Source of the DNA: Endocalyx cinctus
Lineage: Eukaryota > Ascomycota > Sordariomycetes > Amphisphaeriales > Apiosporaceae
NCBI GenBank assembly: GCA_001600455.1
Contig: BCKC01000009.1
Coordinates: 2,170,001-2,234,000 of the forward strand
Length of the DNA stretch: 64,000 nt
Reading direction: 5' to 3'
This document shows positions 24,401 through 34,598 of this stretch, piece by piece; the first letter of the stretch is position 1, and the number at the start of each line of letters is the position of its first letter. A program made the translations under genes and the position numbers. The notes beneath the pieces are model-generated. The model saw nothing but the letters and a program-made list of their open reading frames with translations. It did not search any database and was not told where the DNA came from.

Positions 24401-27400
24401 CAAATCGTTGAAGTTCAAGCAAACGTCAAGGAGACAATACCAGCTGTGGAGTCTCCTGGAAATACTTTGATTGAGACCTCTGGAAGCAAAAAGTCGAAAA
24501 AGAAGAAGAAGCGAGTCGGTGAAGTTGAGTGGGAACAAGAACAAGAACCGACTCCAGAGCAAGAACCGACTCCAGAGCAAGAACCGACTCCAGAGCAAGA
24601 ACCGACTCCAGAGCAAGAACCGACTCCAGAGCAAGANNNNNNNNNNNNNNNNNNNNNNNNNNNNNNNNNNNNNNNNNNNNNNNNNNNNNNNNNNNNNNNN
24701 NNNNNNNNNNNNNNNNNNNNNNNNNNNNNNNNNNNNCAAGAACCGACTCCAGAGCAAGAACCGACTCCAGAGCAAGAACCGACTCCAGAGCAAGAACCGA
24801 CTCCAGAGCAAGAACCGACTCCAGAGCAAGAGCTAGCATCAGAGGTGACACCGACGCCAGCAGAACCTCTGGAAATTACGGAAAATTCAGATGACACTAC
24901 GATGCCCCAAGATCTTGAAGACAACCAACTCAACTCGGAAGATGTCCAGCCTGGCCTGGAGGAGATTTCTCACAAGCTTGAAGCGAGTGTTTCAATCCAG
25001 AAAGACACTCAGTCTAGTCTCGAAGAATCCCAGCCCGTTACGAAAATTGAAAACACTCCCATTGAGTCGATTCCCGAATTCACGACTACGAAGAAATCCA
25101 AGAAGAAAAAGCGTGCAAGCAAAAGCGAGGTAATGGCTGAGCCTTCGGCTGCAACATCAGAGCTTGAAACTCAACAGTCAATACTCTTGGATGAAACCCC
25201 TGTGCAAGAGCCCGTAGAACAACCTGCTCAACAACCCCCCGATGTTGACAAACGTCCCATGGCTTCAGAGACTGTCGAGACTTCAGAACATATCTTTCCC
25301 GAATTTATAACGAGCAAGAAGTCTAAAAAAGAAAAGAAGAAGGCAAAGAAAATGGCTGCTGCTGCTGCTAGTGTCGACACCGAAGAGCCTGCTCCTAACG
25401 AATCTACTCGTGAGCAGCCTGCTCTTGAAGAGCCAGCTCCTAAAGAACCTACTCCTGAGCAGCCAGAACCTACCTCTGAAGAAACTGCTCCCGAAAATCA
25501 TGTTCCTGAAGAACCTACTCTTGAGCATCCTGCTCCTGAAGAGCCTGCTTCTGCGGAGCCTGCTTCTACAGAGCATGCTCCTAAAGACCTCATTCCTGAA
25601 GAATCTGCTCCTGAAAATCCTGTTCCTGAAGAACCTACTTTTGAGCAGCCTAGTCCTGAAGAGTCTGCTCCTAAACAGCCAGAACCTACCTCTGAAGAAA
25701 CTGCTCCTGAAAATACTATTCCTAATGAACCTACTTTTGAGCAGCCTACTCCTGAAGAGCCTGCTTTTGCAGAGCCTGCTTCTAAAGAGCCTATTCCTGA
25801 AGAGCCTATTCCTGAAGAGCCTATTTTTGAACAGCCTGATCCTCAGCAACCTGCACAGACCTACGAAATCAGCAATGTCCCTACACCAAACGACACAGAG
25901 CAAGTCTTTGAACCAGCTTCTGAATTGGTCTCGGAACCGAAAGACACTGATATCAGCGTCTTGGAACAGCAAAGAACTGCCCCGCAATCTCATCCAGAAG
26001 ATCAAAGCACACAGTTAGAAACGTTGCAAGAAACAAGTACTCTCCCTTTAGAAACTCCGCCAGAAAATAGATCTCAGGAAGAAGATACCGCAACAGAGCC
26101 TGCAAGCCATACCACTCAAGAAGAGTCTTCTGTTATTGCTGCGACGAGAGATGTCGAACAGGTAGACCAGACTATTACGAAGATTGTGCAAGACCATCAG
26201 CCCAGCGATGGGGGTGAGAGCAAACGAGATCCCCCTTTAGAAGAGTCCACCGACCAGAGCGCTCAGGAGCCTCTTCAGGTCGAAGTTAATGATCTCCCCG
26301 AATTCTCCACCAAAAAGTCAAAGAAAGAGAAAAGGAAATCAAAGAAGGCACAAACTACACCATCTGAGGTCGAGTCGGAACCTAAAAGCAGCTTTGGTAG
26401 CAATTTACAGACCTGGGACTGGTCTAATATTGAAACCGAGACCCAATCAGAAGGGGCTGCAGATAAACTAGCTGCCGGTATCCCTTCGCAGTTAGAGCCG
26501 GGTGACACGACACAATTAATTGCTGAGCACGAGCCTCGAGATGGCCAAGAACAAGAACAACAACAGGCACAGCTGCCAACTGACAAGTTCGCTGACGAGA
26601 TGCCCGTGCCGAAGGAGCCCACCCTTGAATCTGAGCCTGTGCCCGAATCGGTAGCGTTTGGTGGAACTCGTAAAAAGTCGAAGAAAGAAAAAAAGAACAA
26701 GGGTATTGTGCAAGCTGAAAACGAGGCACCATTTGAGTCATCAACCCAAATTCGTGACGCAACTCTCGATTTTGATTCAAACGAGAGCATTTCTACGCAA
26801 CCAGCTATTCTAGAATCTAAGCCAACCGAATCGACAGAGGCTGAATGGCCCGAATCCTCTACAAAGAAGTCTAAGAAGGATAAGAAGAAACGCAAGGCAT
26901 CCGGGACGTCAACACCTCTGGATACTGTCCACGAACAATTACGCCTAGAAGAAACTTCACAGCCTACGGAAGCACCCGAGCAAGAATCCGCGACTAAAGA
27001 GTTGGAAGTCATCCCAGAAATCGTGGTTCCAGTCGATTCTGTTCCTCGAACTCCTTCGCCCGCTGGACCGCCCTCGATCAATGTTGACCTATCTCCAGCT
27101 CAACTGAGCAGTCACGTCGAACATGATCGTCCATTTGATCAATCCACCCAACCAGGGAAGAAGCTAAGAACTAGATTAGGCGACGATAGTACTATAGGCT
27201 CAGAAACTTTGCCAGCTACCCACGATGTATCAGTTATAGAGAGTGTCCAGATGGCCCGAGATGAAACGAAGCTCGCGGGTGAGAAGGAAGATGTCGTGCA
27301 AGCGATTACACCGCGACGAGAGGCAGCCGCCTCGTACTTTGAGGGGCACATGCCAAGTGAAACCCACCAGGAGTCACAATTCAAGTTAGGGGATGATGTT

Positions 27401-30400
27401 TCGGCGACCACTGGGCTTTTACCGACAACTCCCTCTCGAGATGTCGCCGTTTCTTACTTAGAAACTCAATATGACACAAAAGCAACTAGCGACAAGACTC
27501 GCCAGGACTTGGATAAGCAGGAAAGTCAGGAACTCTTGGAGGATACAGCAGCCCGAGAGGTTGCAGCATCACTGATGGAAACTTCGCCCACGAAATCAGA
27601 CAAAAACAAACCGAAGAGAAAAAACAAAGTAACCAGTGACGTTGAGACTGCTGTGGAGGCTGCTGCCACGGGTGGAGCTGCTCTTGCTGCAGAAACACTC
27701 GGTGGGTCTAAGAAGAGTAAAGGTAAAAAGAAGCAAAAACATGTCGACAAGAGAACAACAGACAGCGATGACATATTCGATGACCCTGCCCTTTGGGAAA
27801 GTTCGGAGCGTAAACCTTTCGAGGAAGGTAGTCGGCTAGACAACGATGCGGGCGAGTTCTGGGCAAGACCGTCTGAAGAAACCGAAACCCAGCTTGCACC
27901 ATCACTAATGGAACCCACGGACATACCTTCGTCCTTTGATGATCAACCAAAGCCACAAGCTTCAAAGGAAATTTCTACCTGTGATGGCACTGCGGAGAGT
28001 CCAGTAGTGGGAAGAGGAGAGCAGCCAGACTCGGTCTTATCTCACCACACGGGCAAAGATTCTAAAAAGAAGGAACAGCAGGCGACTTCAGAGGTTATCA
28101 AAACATTAGATGGTTTGGATACTTCAGAACATGTTGAAGAGCAACAGAGGGGATTGGAGGATAGCAGAGATCAGGCTCAATCAATTATCATGCCAGGACC
28201 TCACAACTTGGACGCGTTTAACCGAACACCGTCTCGCGGTCTTCCGCCAGTGGAAGAAGAAACGAACGAGCAACTAGAGAAAGAAGGGGGATTCCGCTTT
28301 CAGGATTCAGAAGCCAATCGAGATAGCGGCTTTATTCCGGATTCACCTAAGCCTCAAAGACGCAGCATGGAGGAAAGCTCGGGTCAGCGCGACAGCGGAG
28401 TACACATGACAGAAAGCGTGGGCCGTAAATCAGAAACGCTGTCTGATATAGATGAAGCGGGGGCTCGACTTTCATGGACAAGTACAGATGATGAGCGTAA
28501 AGGATCACGGACGCCCGGATCGGACGAACGACGATCTAGGAGATCTCCTTTACGACAAGAAGCAACAAGACTTGAAACACCGACTCGTTACGAGGTAGAT
28601 GATGATCGGAATAAAACAGACACGGATCCTCAAAAACGACGTTCATCTAAATATCCTACCGATCTTGGACCGACACCTAAACTAAGTACACCGATATCTA
28701 CACATACACCGACATCTTCACAAAACAAAGAACAACGAAGTGTTTCGGATAATGTATCAAGCCGAGCGGGAACGCCGAGATTGGAAAGCCCAATAAACAT
28801 GTATCCAAGCTTGACTAGAAGATCTACTTCTAATACAAGCATATCCCGACTTCGAACTCCTGAACCGCTTAGATATCGGCCTGATTCTCCAGGCAACCAA
28901 AGTATCCACAGCCTTCGATCAGGTAACAACACTCCACCACTAAGAAGAGTGGATAAGCGAATGAGTGGAGACTTAAGATCTCTGGGCCAACAAAGCAATC
29001 TAAGCCAATTAAGTCATCGATCTAATGCATCTAACGCATCTAACTCCAACCTCCTCCAAAAAGAATCTGACCGCCGAATACAACAAAATACAACACCCGT
29101 TGCTAACGAAGGCCGTGTCCGAGCCAAGGACATGACCGATGTATATGTAAGTTATTCATTATTATCGTCTTATTAAATTAAAAAGACAAAGAAAGAAAAA
29201 AGAAACTAACCGGTTTTAAATTCAATTAGGATGGCGTCGGCGAAGGCCGTATGGGATCTCCAAGATCGCCTACGAGACCTCATAGTATGCGACGACGACA
29301 AAGTATGCAAGTACTTGAATTAGAATCCAGAGTTGAACAACTTATTGCCGAAAATCGCGCACTTGCCGAAGCGCGAATTCAAGCTGAACAAAACCTAAAT
29401 CAACGAACGACGTCTGCCATCACCGATCGAGACGCCGAAATCGAAAGTCTAAAAGCCTCGTTGGAATGGCTGCGAAAAGAAGTTACAAGACTGACGGAAG
29501 TAAACGAGGGTCTTCACAGCGCCAATAATCTATTGGCTTTACAACATAGCGAAAAATATGGCAGGCTTGAAAGTCAACACGAGTCGACCGCGCGCGAGTT
29601 AGCAGAGCATCGAGACGCCAGAAGTCAATTCAATCGCACTCTGCAGGCGAAAGACGCCGAGATTGAGCAACTTCGTGCGCAACTCGAAGCAACAAAACAA
29701 CAAATCAGGGAGATGCAAAGACAGATACTCGCTACTAAGCCACCTGACGACGAGTTCCTCCGACTCAAGGACGAAGATCATTTCGATCGTCGTTGCCAAC
29801 AACTATGCTCCCACGTGCAGCAATGGGTGCTTCGTTTCTCCAAGTTCTCGGATATGCGCTCGTGCAGACTTGCGAGCGAAATCGACGACGAAAAGATTGT
29901 CGACAGACTCGAGGGTTGCATCCTGGATGGAACGGATGTGGACGACTATCTCAGCGACAGAGTTAGACGTCGGGATATCTTCATGTCACTGACCATGAAC
30001 ATGATTTGGGAGTTTGTCTTTACCCGATACCTCTTTGGTATGGATCGAGAACAACGTCAGAAGCTCAAGTCGCTCGAGAAGCTCCTGACCGAAGTTGGAC
30101 CTCCTCGGGCGGTTAGACAATGGCGGGCCGTCACGCTCACGCTATTATCCAAGCGACCGGCGTTTGGTGATCAGCGCAATCAAGATACGGAAGCAGTCGT
30201 TCAGGCGATCTTCCAGTCACTGTGCATGATCCTTCCGCCTCCTTCTAACCTGGAGGCGCAGATACAGTCGCAACTTCGCAGGGTGATGCGTGAGGCGGTC
30301 GATCTATCGATCGAAATGCGTACGCAGCGAGCCGAGTTCATGATGCTTCCTCCTCTTCAGCCAGAATACGACGCGAACGGGGATTTAGCGCAGACGGTGA

Positions 30401-30750
30401 CATTCAACGCCGCGCTTATGAACGAACGATCCGGCGATGCGGCTCCTAACGAGGAGCTAGAAGCGCAGGGGGCTACGGTTCGCTGCGTCTTATTCCCGCT
30501 TGTGGTCAAGAAAGGAGATGATAACGGAGTGGGAGATGACGAAATCGTGGTCTGTCCGGCTCAAGTGCTTATCGCTAGAGCACCTCGGCCAACCATCCGA
30601 ATGGTGACCCCATCATCGGAAGCGGGAGGCGTACCACTCTCAAGAGGGGCTACCCCACTATCCAGAGGGGCTACTCCATCGGTGCAAGCCAATAGCACCA
30701 TAAGCTTAAGCATGACGGACGCACCATTGACTCCCAAGTCTAACAGGTAA
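9434..30750 (+). CDS. lah: Giant leashin (LAH)-like Woronin body tether, about 7,077 residues
   Basis: Exon 1 is 9434-29146 (6,571 codons without interruption) and exon 2 is 29230-30750. The 83-base intron (GTAAGT...TTAG) is in phase. Protein order: a basic Arg/Ser-rich N-terminus; a more ordered segment near residues 155-210 (TDEEIIELGRKFAEIARQQN); charged disordered sequence; three Gly/Ala-rich hydrophobic stretches near residues 426, 943 and 1677; then some 5,000 residues of acidic Pro/Glu/Ser/Thr sequence with about 40 lysine-rich blocks (KKSKKDKKKK type); a coiled coil at about 6,600-6,740; and a compact C-terminal domain at about 6,747-6,960. Known: leashins are giant, repeat-rich ascomycete proteins, often annotated 'involucrin repeat protein'. 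One end binds the Woronin body and the C-terminal part binds the septal pore. In Neurospora the locus is split in two. Identification rests on size, architecture and remembered resemblance, so it is likely but not proven. A 100-N gap interrupts exon 1, so true length is uncertain. Confidence 0.75.
16598..17412 (+). repeat. Nine degenerate ~30-residue repeats (A/B alternating)
   Basis: About nine units of roughly 90 bases. Typical unit: EPTSSSEP.., then AES.E.IVPEIVVEAPTP. Neighbouring units alternate between EPTSS-type and ESSPS-type openings, which suggests growth in 180-base pairs. The first and last units are the most diverged. It lies within exon 1 of the leashin-like gene and keeps the frame. 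Confidence 0.85.
17663..17734 (+). repeat. 12-bp tandem repeat, six copies (Val-Gln-Pro-Glu)
   Basis: GTCCAGCCAGAA repeated six times with no base differences, followed by a diverged copy (Val-Glu-Pro-Asp). The near identity points to recent expansion. It is in frame inside exon 1 of the leashin-like gene. Confidence 0.9.
22070..22241 (+). repeat. 12-bp tandem repeats encoding QETS and QEAP
   Basis: GAAACTTCTCAA units (Glu-Thr-Ser-Gln) mixed with ETPL variants, then a run of Gln-Glu-Ala-Pro units. It sits in a wider field (about 21930-22350) of APQD/EAPQ-like repeats. It is in frame inside exon 1 of the leashin-like gene. Confidence 0.85.
24545..24829 (+). repeat. 18-bp tandem repeat (Glu-Pro-Thr-Pro-Glu-Gln), unresolved
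   Basis: Five identical copies of GAACCGACTCCAGAGCAA before the assembly gap and five identical copies after it. The assembly broke inside this array, so at least ten copies exist and the real number is unknown. It is in frame inside exon 1 of the leashin-like gene. Confidence 0.95.
24637..24736. other. Assembly gap of 100 N
   Basis: Exactly 100 N. To continue the 18-base array in register the missing length must be 13 + 18k (85, 103, 121 and so on), and 100 does not fit. It is therefore a placeholder size. The reading frame still appears open because 100 and 13 + 18k both leave remainder 1 on division by 3. Confidence 0.97.
25380..25860 (+). repeat. Degenerate Pro-Glu five-residue repeats with a larger duplication
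   Basis: Some 30 units of the (P/E)-E-P-x-P / x-E-x-P-x type. Within it a longer block recurs: QPEPTSEETAPEN followed by EPT-E-P and PEEPA-AEPAS, at about 25458-25570 and again at about 25680-25790. This indicates a segmental duplication of about 225 bases on top of the short repeat. In frame inside exon 1 of the leashin-like gene. Confidence 0.8.
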
Positions 30751-31699
30751 ACCAGTTCTCAATAACATATTGCAGAACAAGGATTACATTAAGGAAATCA
30801 AGGAAAGGGATGAAGGATGGTTGATATAGATTTGGAATTGGTTTTTTTTTAATTTCTTTTTATTTCTTTTGTCTTTTTTTTTTTCTCTCTACACGTTTGT
30901 TTTCATTGCTGGTGGCGTTTATGTGGTTCATGATGATACCTGACATTGTGATTTTCTTGAACTTTATTTATGGTTTGCACAAAAAAAAAACATAAAATAA
31001 GAGAAAAAAAAAAAAGGATTAAATATGGATAAAATCAAAGTATGCATGTAAGAATTTAATTTGAGGGGGGAAAAAAAGAAACCCGGATTGTTGGGGGAAG
31101 GAGGCATGGGAGGTATATACTTTTATTTAATGAGCCATGAAAGTTTCTTCCTTTCTTAGTCTAGTAATTTTCAGTCTCCTCTCACCCTCATCTCTTCTTC
31201 CTTTCTTATTCTCTCCATATACTTGTGTCGATAATGGATCAAGTCTTGAACGAACATGCATACTTATAAGTACGTATTAATAACTCGAATATCTAAGAAT
31301 AAGGTTTAACGCCATCCCGCTCCAATGAATTCGTTATCCACCCATCCATCCATCCATCCATCCATCCATCCACTCGACTTCGTCTGACCATATCCTTCCT
31401 ATTCCCTAAAGATTAAGACGAAAGAAGAAGAAGAAGAAGAAAAAAAAACAGTCCTTATCCAAAGACAAGTAAAATATACATAATAGTACCTCGCATAACA
31501 GTTCAAAGTACCAGAGGGGGAGATGAAAAGAGAGAGAGAGAAAAGCGAGGCTGTTTGATAAAATACAGGACGAGTTCCACCCAACTTTAATAAAAAAAAA
31601 AAAAAAAAAGAAATGATAAATTATCGGTGCACTCCTTATTCTTATTTCCTTTTGCTTACCTTTCCCTCGCATACTTATCCCGCCCCTTCTTTCTTTTCC
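30751..31699. other. Convergent 3' intergenic region
   Basis: Lies between the end of the leashin-like gene (plus) and the end of the Zn2Cys6 factor (minus). It holds several T and A runs, a (CATC)n tract and A-rich 3' flank sequence, and no supportable gene. Both genes must terminate transcription here. Confidence 0.6.
31343..31372. repeat. (CATC)n microsatellite
   Basis: About 7.5 copies of a four-base unit in the 3' intergenic region between two convergent genes. Confidence 0.95.
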
Positions 31700-31889
31700 T
31701 CAACAATTCCAGTCCAAGCCGTCTGGGTTGGAGTAATTATAAGCGTGAACTCTCAGCCCTCCCTGGGGATCGTTAGGGAATAGAGCATTGATGGTGTCCT
31801 GTAAAATTCAAAGGTATAAGAAAACTTATAGTTAAAAACTTTCAATCAATCAATCACTCCACAGCTTCTTTTCTTCTTCTCTCGATCAC

Positions 31890-31920
<31 letters not shown>

Positions 31921-34598
31921 TCCTCTCTCTTCCTCTATCCATCTAATGCTTTTTTAATAATTACTCACCCAGTCGATATTTTCCGTTATATTCCCGTTCA
32001 GCGCAGGAATTCCGCCCCCGGGAACGGCCATATTTCCTCCAGGTCCATGTCTACCCGGACCGCCATGGTGCTGCCCTCCAGCCATGGTGCCGGCACCATA
32101 TGACGACTCGCTACTGCTCGGACTCGCGTGGTTCGGAGGTAGACTCCAGAGAACGTGACCGTCCGATACGCCCGCGAAGACCACATGCGGCGTCGGTGGC
32201 GGCAGTTGCGTATAAGCCTGCGTCTGCGTTTTCGTATGAGGCTGAGGTTGAGGTTGGGGCTGGCGCTGCATCGGTAACGGCACGGGGGCGCTCGAGGTTC
32301 CGTCGGCAGAGAAACCCGGCTCGGACACGGTCGGGTGTCTCGCTCCGTAAACCGGTTGCGGCAGCGGCTGCTGAGGATGCGGAGCCGGCTGGATAGGGAC
32401 GCCCAAGGTCGAGAGCGGTGGTGGTGGCGCTGATGCTGCTATATTGTTACTCGTACCTCCTACTACGATATGTGCCGGCTGGGCGGTAGAAGTGGCGCTA
32501 GGACCGCGCACCTTACGCATCCGTAGGTATTGCTCCATCCGCTTTTGGATTTCGTGTAAAAGCTCCTTCAGTCTGATGTCCTGTGGTTGTTTCCGATCAA
32601 GATTAAATACGAAGTCGAGGCAGTCCCAGATGCGTTTGGCCTCGGTCGACGAGGGACGGAAGTAGAGCTCGGTAGCCAGCAGCAGAGCGATCTGGTACTG
32701 GAAGTAGGCGCCAAGGTACCAGACCCAGTCCTGAAAGGCCGTGTTCGTCTCGAGTTGCATCGCGAGCTCGACCACTAGGATTCCCGAAGTGATCAAGAGC
32801 TGATTCAGCCCGGGCGGCAAAGGGTTCGTGGCGTTGGAATGGTACGGGTGTAGCACCATGATGTGCAAGCGGTACGTCAGAAGGTACATGACCGTCTTGG
32901 CGTACCGCTGCAGCGGCTGCGACGCGTCCAGCATGTGGTCGTACTTCTCCGACAGCCGGCGACGGAAGCTTTCGATCTTGGCTAGAACGGCCGTAAGCGT
33001 CACCCGCCGGTTCTCGAGCTTCCGCCGGTCGACCCAGATGATGCGCATCATCTCGTTGATCTCGAACCGGATTATGGCCAGCGTATTCGAGGTCCAGCGG
33101 TTTGCGGCCTCTGGCGCCGCCACCGCGTTGGTTAGCTTATCCTCGTCGCAGTTCAGGGGCAGCCTCGTGTCGTAGTCCTCCCGTCGGATGACCGGCTTCG
33201 GCCCCTGCGCTTCGCACGTCCGTATGTCGAGGAAGCATAGTTGATGCCAGATCAGTCGCCGGACGTGAGTCTCGAGCGGGGTCAGCCCGTATGCTTCCCC
33301 GTCCCGGTGCAGGCCCATGCATTCCCCCATACGGACCGCCGCACCTACAAGGACGGAATGCGCTCGCGACACTTCGGCCCTGCAAAGGGGAAGCTACACG
33401 CGATGAGTGTCGGTAGTGGTTTTTTGAAGGGAATAAGAAAGAAGAAGAAAAAAAAAAAACTCACCATATACATGATAAAGGCCTGCATCGTCTCTACCTT
33501 TGTTGTGCGAAGAAAATTTGCCTTGCTCAGCGCAATCTCGGTGCCCATCTTCAAGCTGGTAGCCAAGTCGGACTCGAATACTCCTAATTCACGATGAATG
33601 ACGACTTCAGCCATGCTAGCGGCACCGCTGAACAAAGCCGCAAAGATCAGGGCTTGCAAAGAGATTCTAGGCTCGAAGCCGTTTGTAATCGCCTCCCAAA
33701 AGTCATTGTATGCTATTTCAAGAGACGGACGGTGAGAGCAAGGGGCTATAGGATGAACGGCGATAAAATACTGCGCCATTAATCGATCCGCCGTCGATTT
33801 GTACGGGAGGAAGTGGACGATAGCCGGCTGCTCGCTCATATGGCTCAACAAGAAGCCGCTACTGGGAACCATATACTCACGCCCAGGCTTCAGGTAATCA
33901 GGTAGGGTCTCCTCGGTTGGTTCTTCTCCGCCATCTTCGTAACCCGACATGTGAGTTCCCCCCCGAAACCCCTGAGCGAGAGGGGGGTGGTTTCCGGCGA
34001 GGCCGGTTGAAATCTATAGTTTTTTAATCAGTAAAAGTACTTTCATCTATACTCGAAGTTCTCGTATTATCTTTCGTACCTCCTCCGAGATTCTAGGCCT
34101 AGAAAGTCCACCTATTCTTTCGGTTATACGCATTTTCCCGATCTGGACGCCTAAATCTATCATCTCCTCAGCCCCGTCTATGCCGTCCTCGTGCGTGAGA
34201 TCCAAGGCGGCCAAGGGAGAAGCTTCGAGGTCTATGTCCTGGTCGTAATGATCCTCGACCTCGTCGGCCACAATCAGCTGCTGCGAAGCGTTCTTAGCGG
34301 TGGCCGACTTTGCGACGTCGCGCTCGAGCTGCCGCTCCAGGGTACCTTGCTTCTCTTTGATCTCGGCCAGACGCATCTGGCTCGCTTCGTCCAGCCGAGG
34401 CCCGAGATAGAAACATTGCCGGTTGGCCTTGTCGCAGTTCTCGCACGTCGGGGACGTCTTACTACATTTGAGCTTTCTTCGTCTGCACTCCAGGCAGCTG
34501 TGTATCATGCGATTCCGTCGACGAATTGGCTTGTGATGCAACCCAAGCCCCGGGGCCGTATCCGGGTCCGGATCAAGTATTGGAGCTGGCTGATCCAT
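31700..34598 (-). CDS. Zn2Cys6 fungal-specific transcription factor
   Basis: Four exons: 34598-34053, 33971-33465, 33393-31969 and 31798-31700. All joins are in phase and give 858 residues. Residues 35-62 form a zinc binuclear cluster with spacing C-x2-C-x6-C-x6-C-x2-C-x6-C (starts CLECRRRKLKC). A helical, acidic linker follows. The middle carries the fungal_trans regulatory domain: FIAVHPIAPCSHRPSL, then across intron 2 RAEVSRAHSVLVGAAVRMGE, then CMGLHRDGEAYGLTPLE. The C-terminus is Pro/Gln-rich and ends NYSNPDGLDWNC. The acceptor for intron 2 was chosen at 33394 because it joins to the GTGAGT donor in frame and restores the domain; a nearer acceptor would shift the frame. The protein acts in the nucleus as a DNA-binding regulator. 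Target genes cannot be read from sequence, and the neighbours give no pathway hint. Confidence 0.9.
31894..31920. repeat. (TC)n tract in the last intron of the Zn2Cys6 gene
   Basis: About 13 TC units on the plus strand, inside intron 3 (31799-31968). In the transcript this is a purine-rich GA run. Confidence 0.9.

Larger units (their letters stand above)
12767..27750 (+). repeat. Array of about 40 polylysine modules in the leashin-like protein
   Basis: Blocks of the type KKSKKDKKKK recur roughly every 80-200 residues. Many are preceded by an acidic-aromatic motif. In the N-terminal part of the array this is usually Trp (DDWSATSGK, DDWDTTAS, DEWTVRPKK, DEWNVPEKSKK, EDWAPPKKSKK). In the C-terminal part it is usually Phe (PDFTPTKKSKK, PEFTTTKKSKK, PEFITSKKSKK, PEFSTKKSKK). 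A second Trp-Glu motif often follows (SSWED, SAWEDD, TSWED, NLWEAE, LEWEPE). Spacers between modules are acidic and disordered. The count was made by eye. Confidence 0.85.

Noticed and set aside
24545..24829. Direct repeats that might suggest a CRISPR array
   Set aside because: Units are contiguous with no spacers, lie in frame within a coding exon, and the organism is a eukaryote.
31399..31672. Short minus-strand frames rich in Phe and Ser
   Set aside because: Produced by A-rich and GAA-rich low-complexity DNA in a 3' intergenic region; no family resemblance.
33380..33390. Nearer acceptor (TTTGCAG) for intron 2 of the Zn2Cys6 gene
   Set aside because: With the GTGAGT donor it shifts the frame and breaks the regulatory domain; the acceptor 14 bases upstream keeps both.
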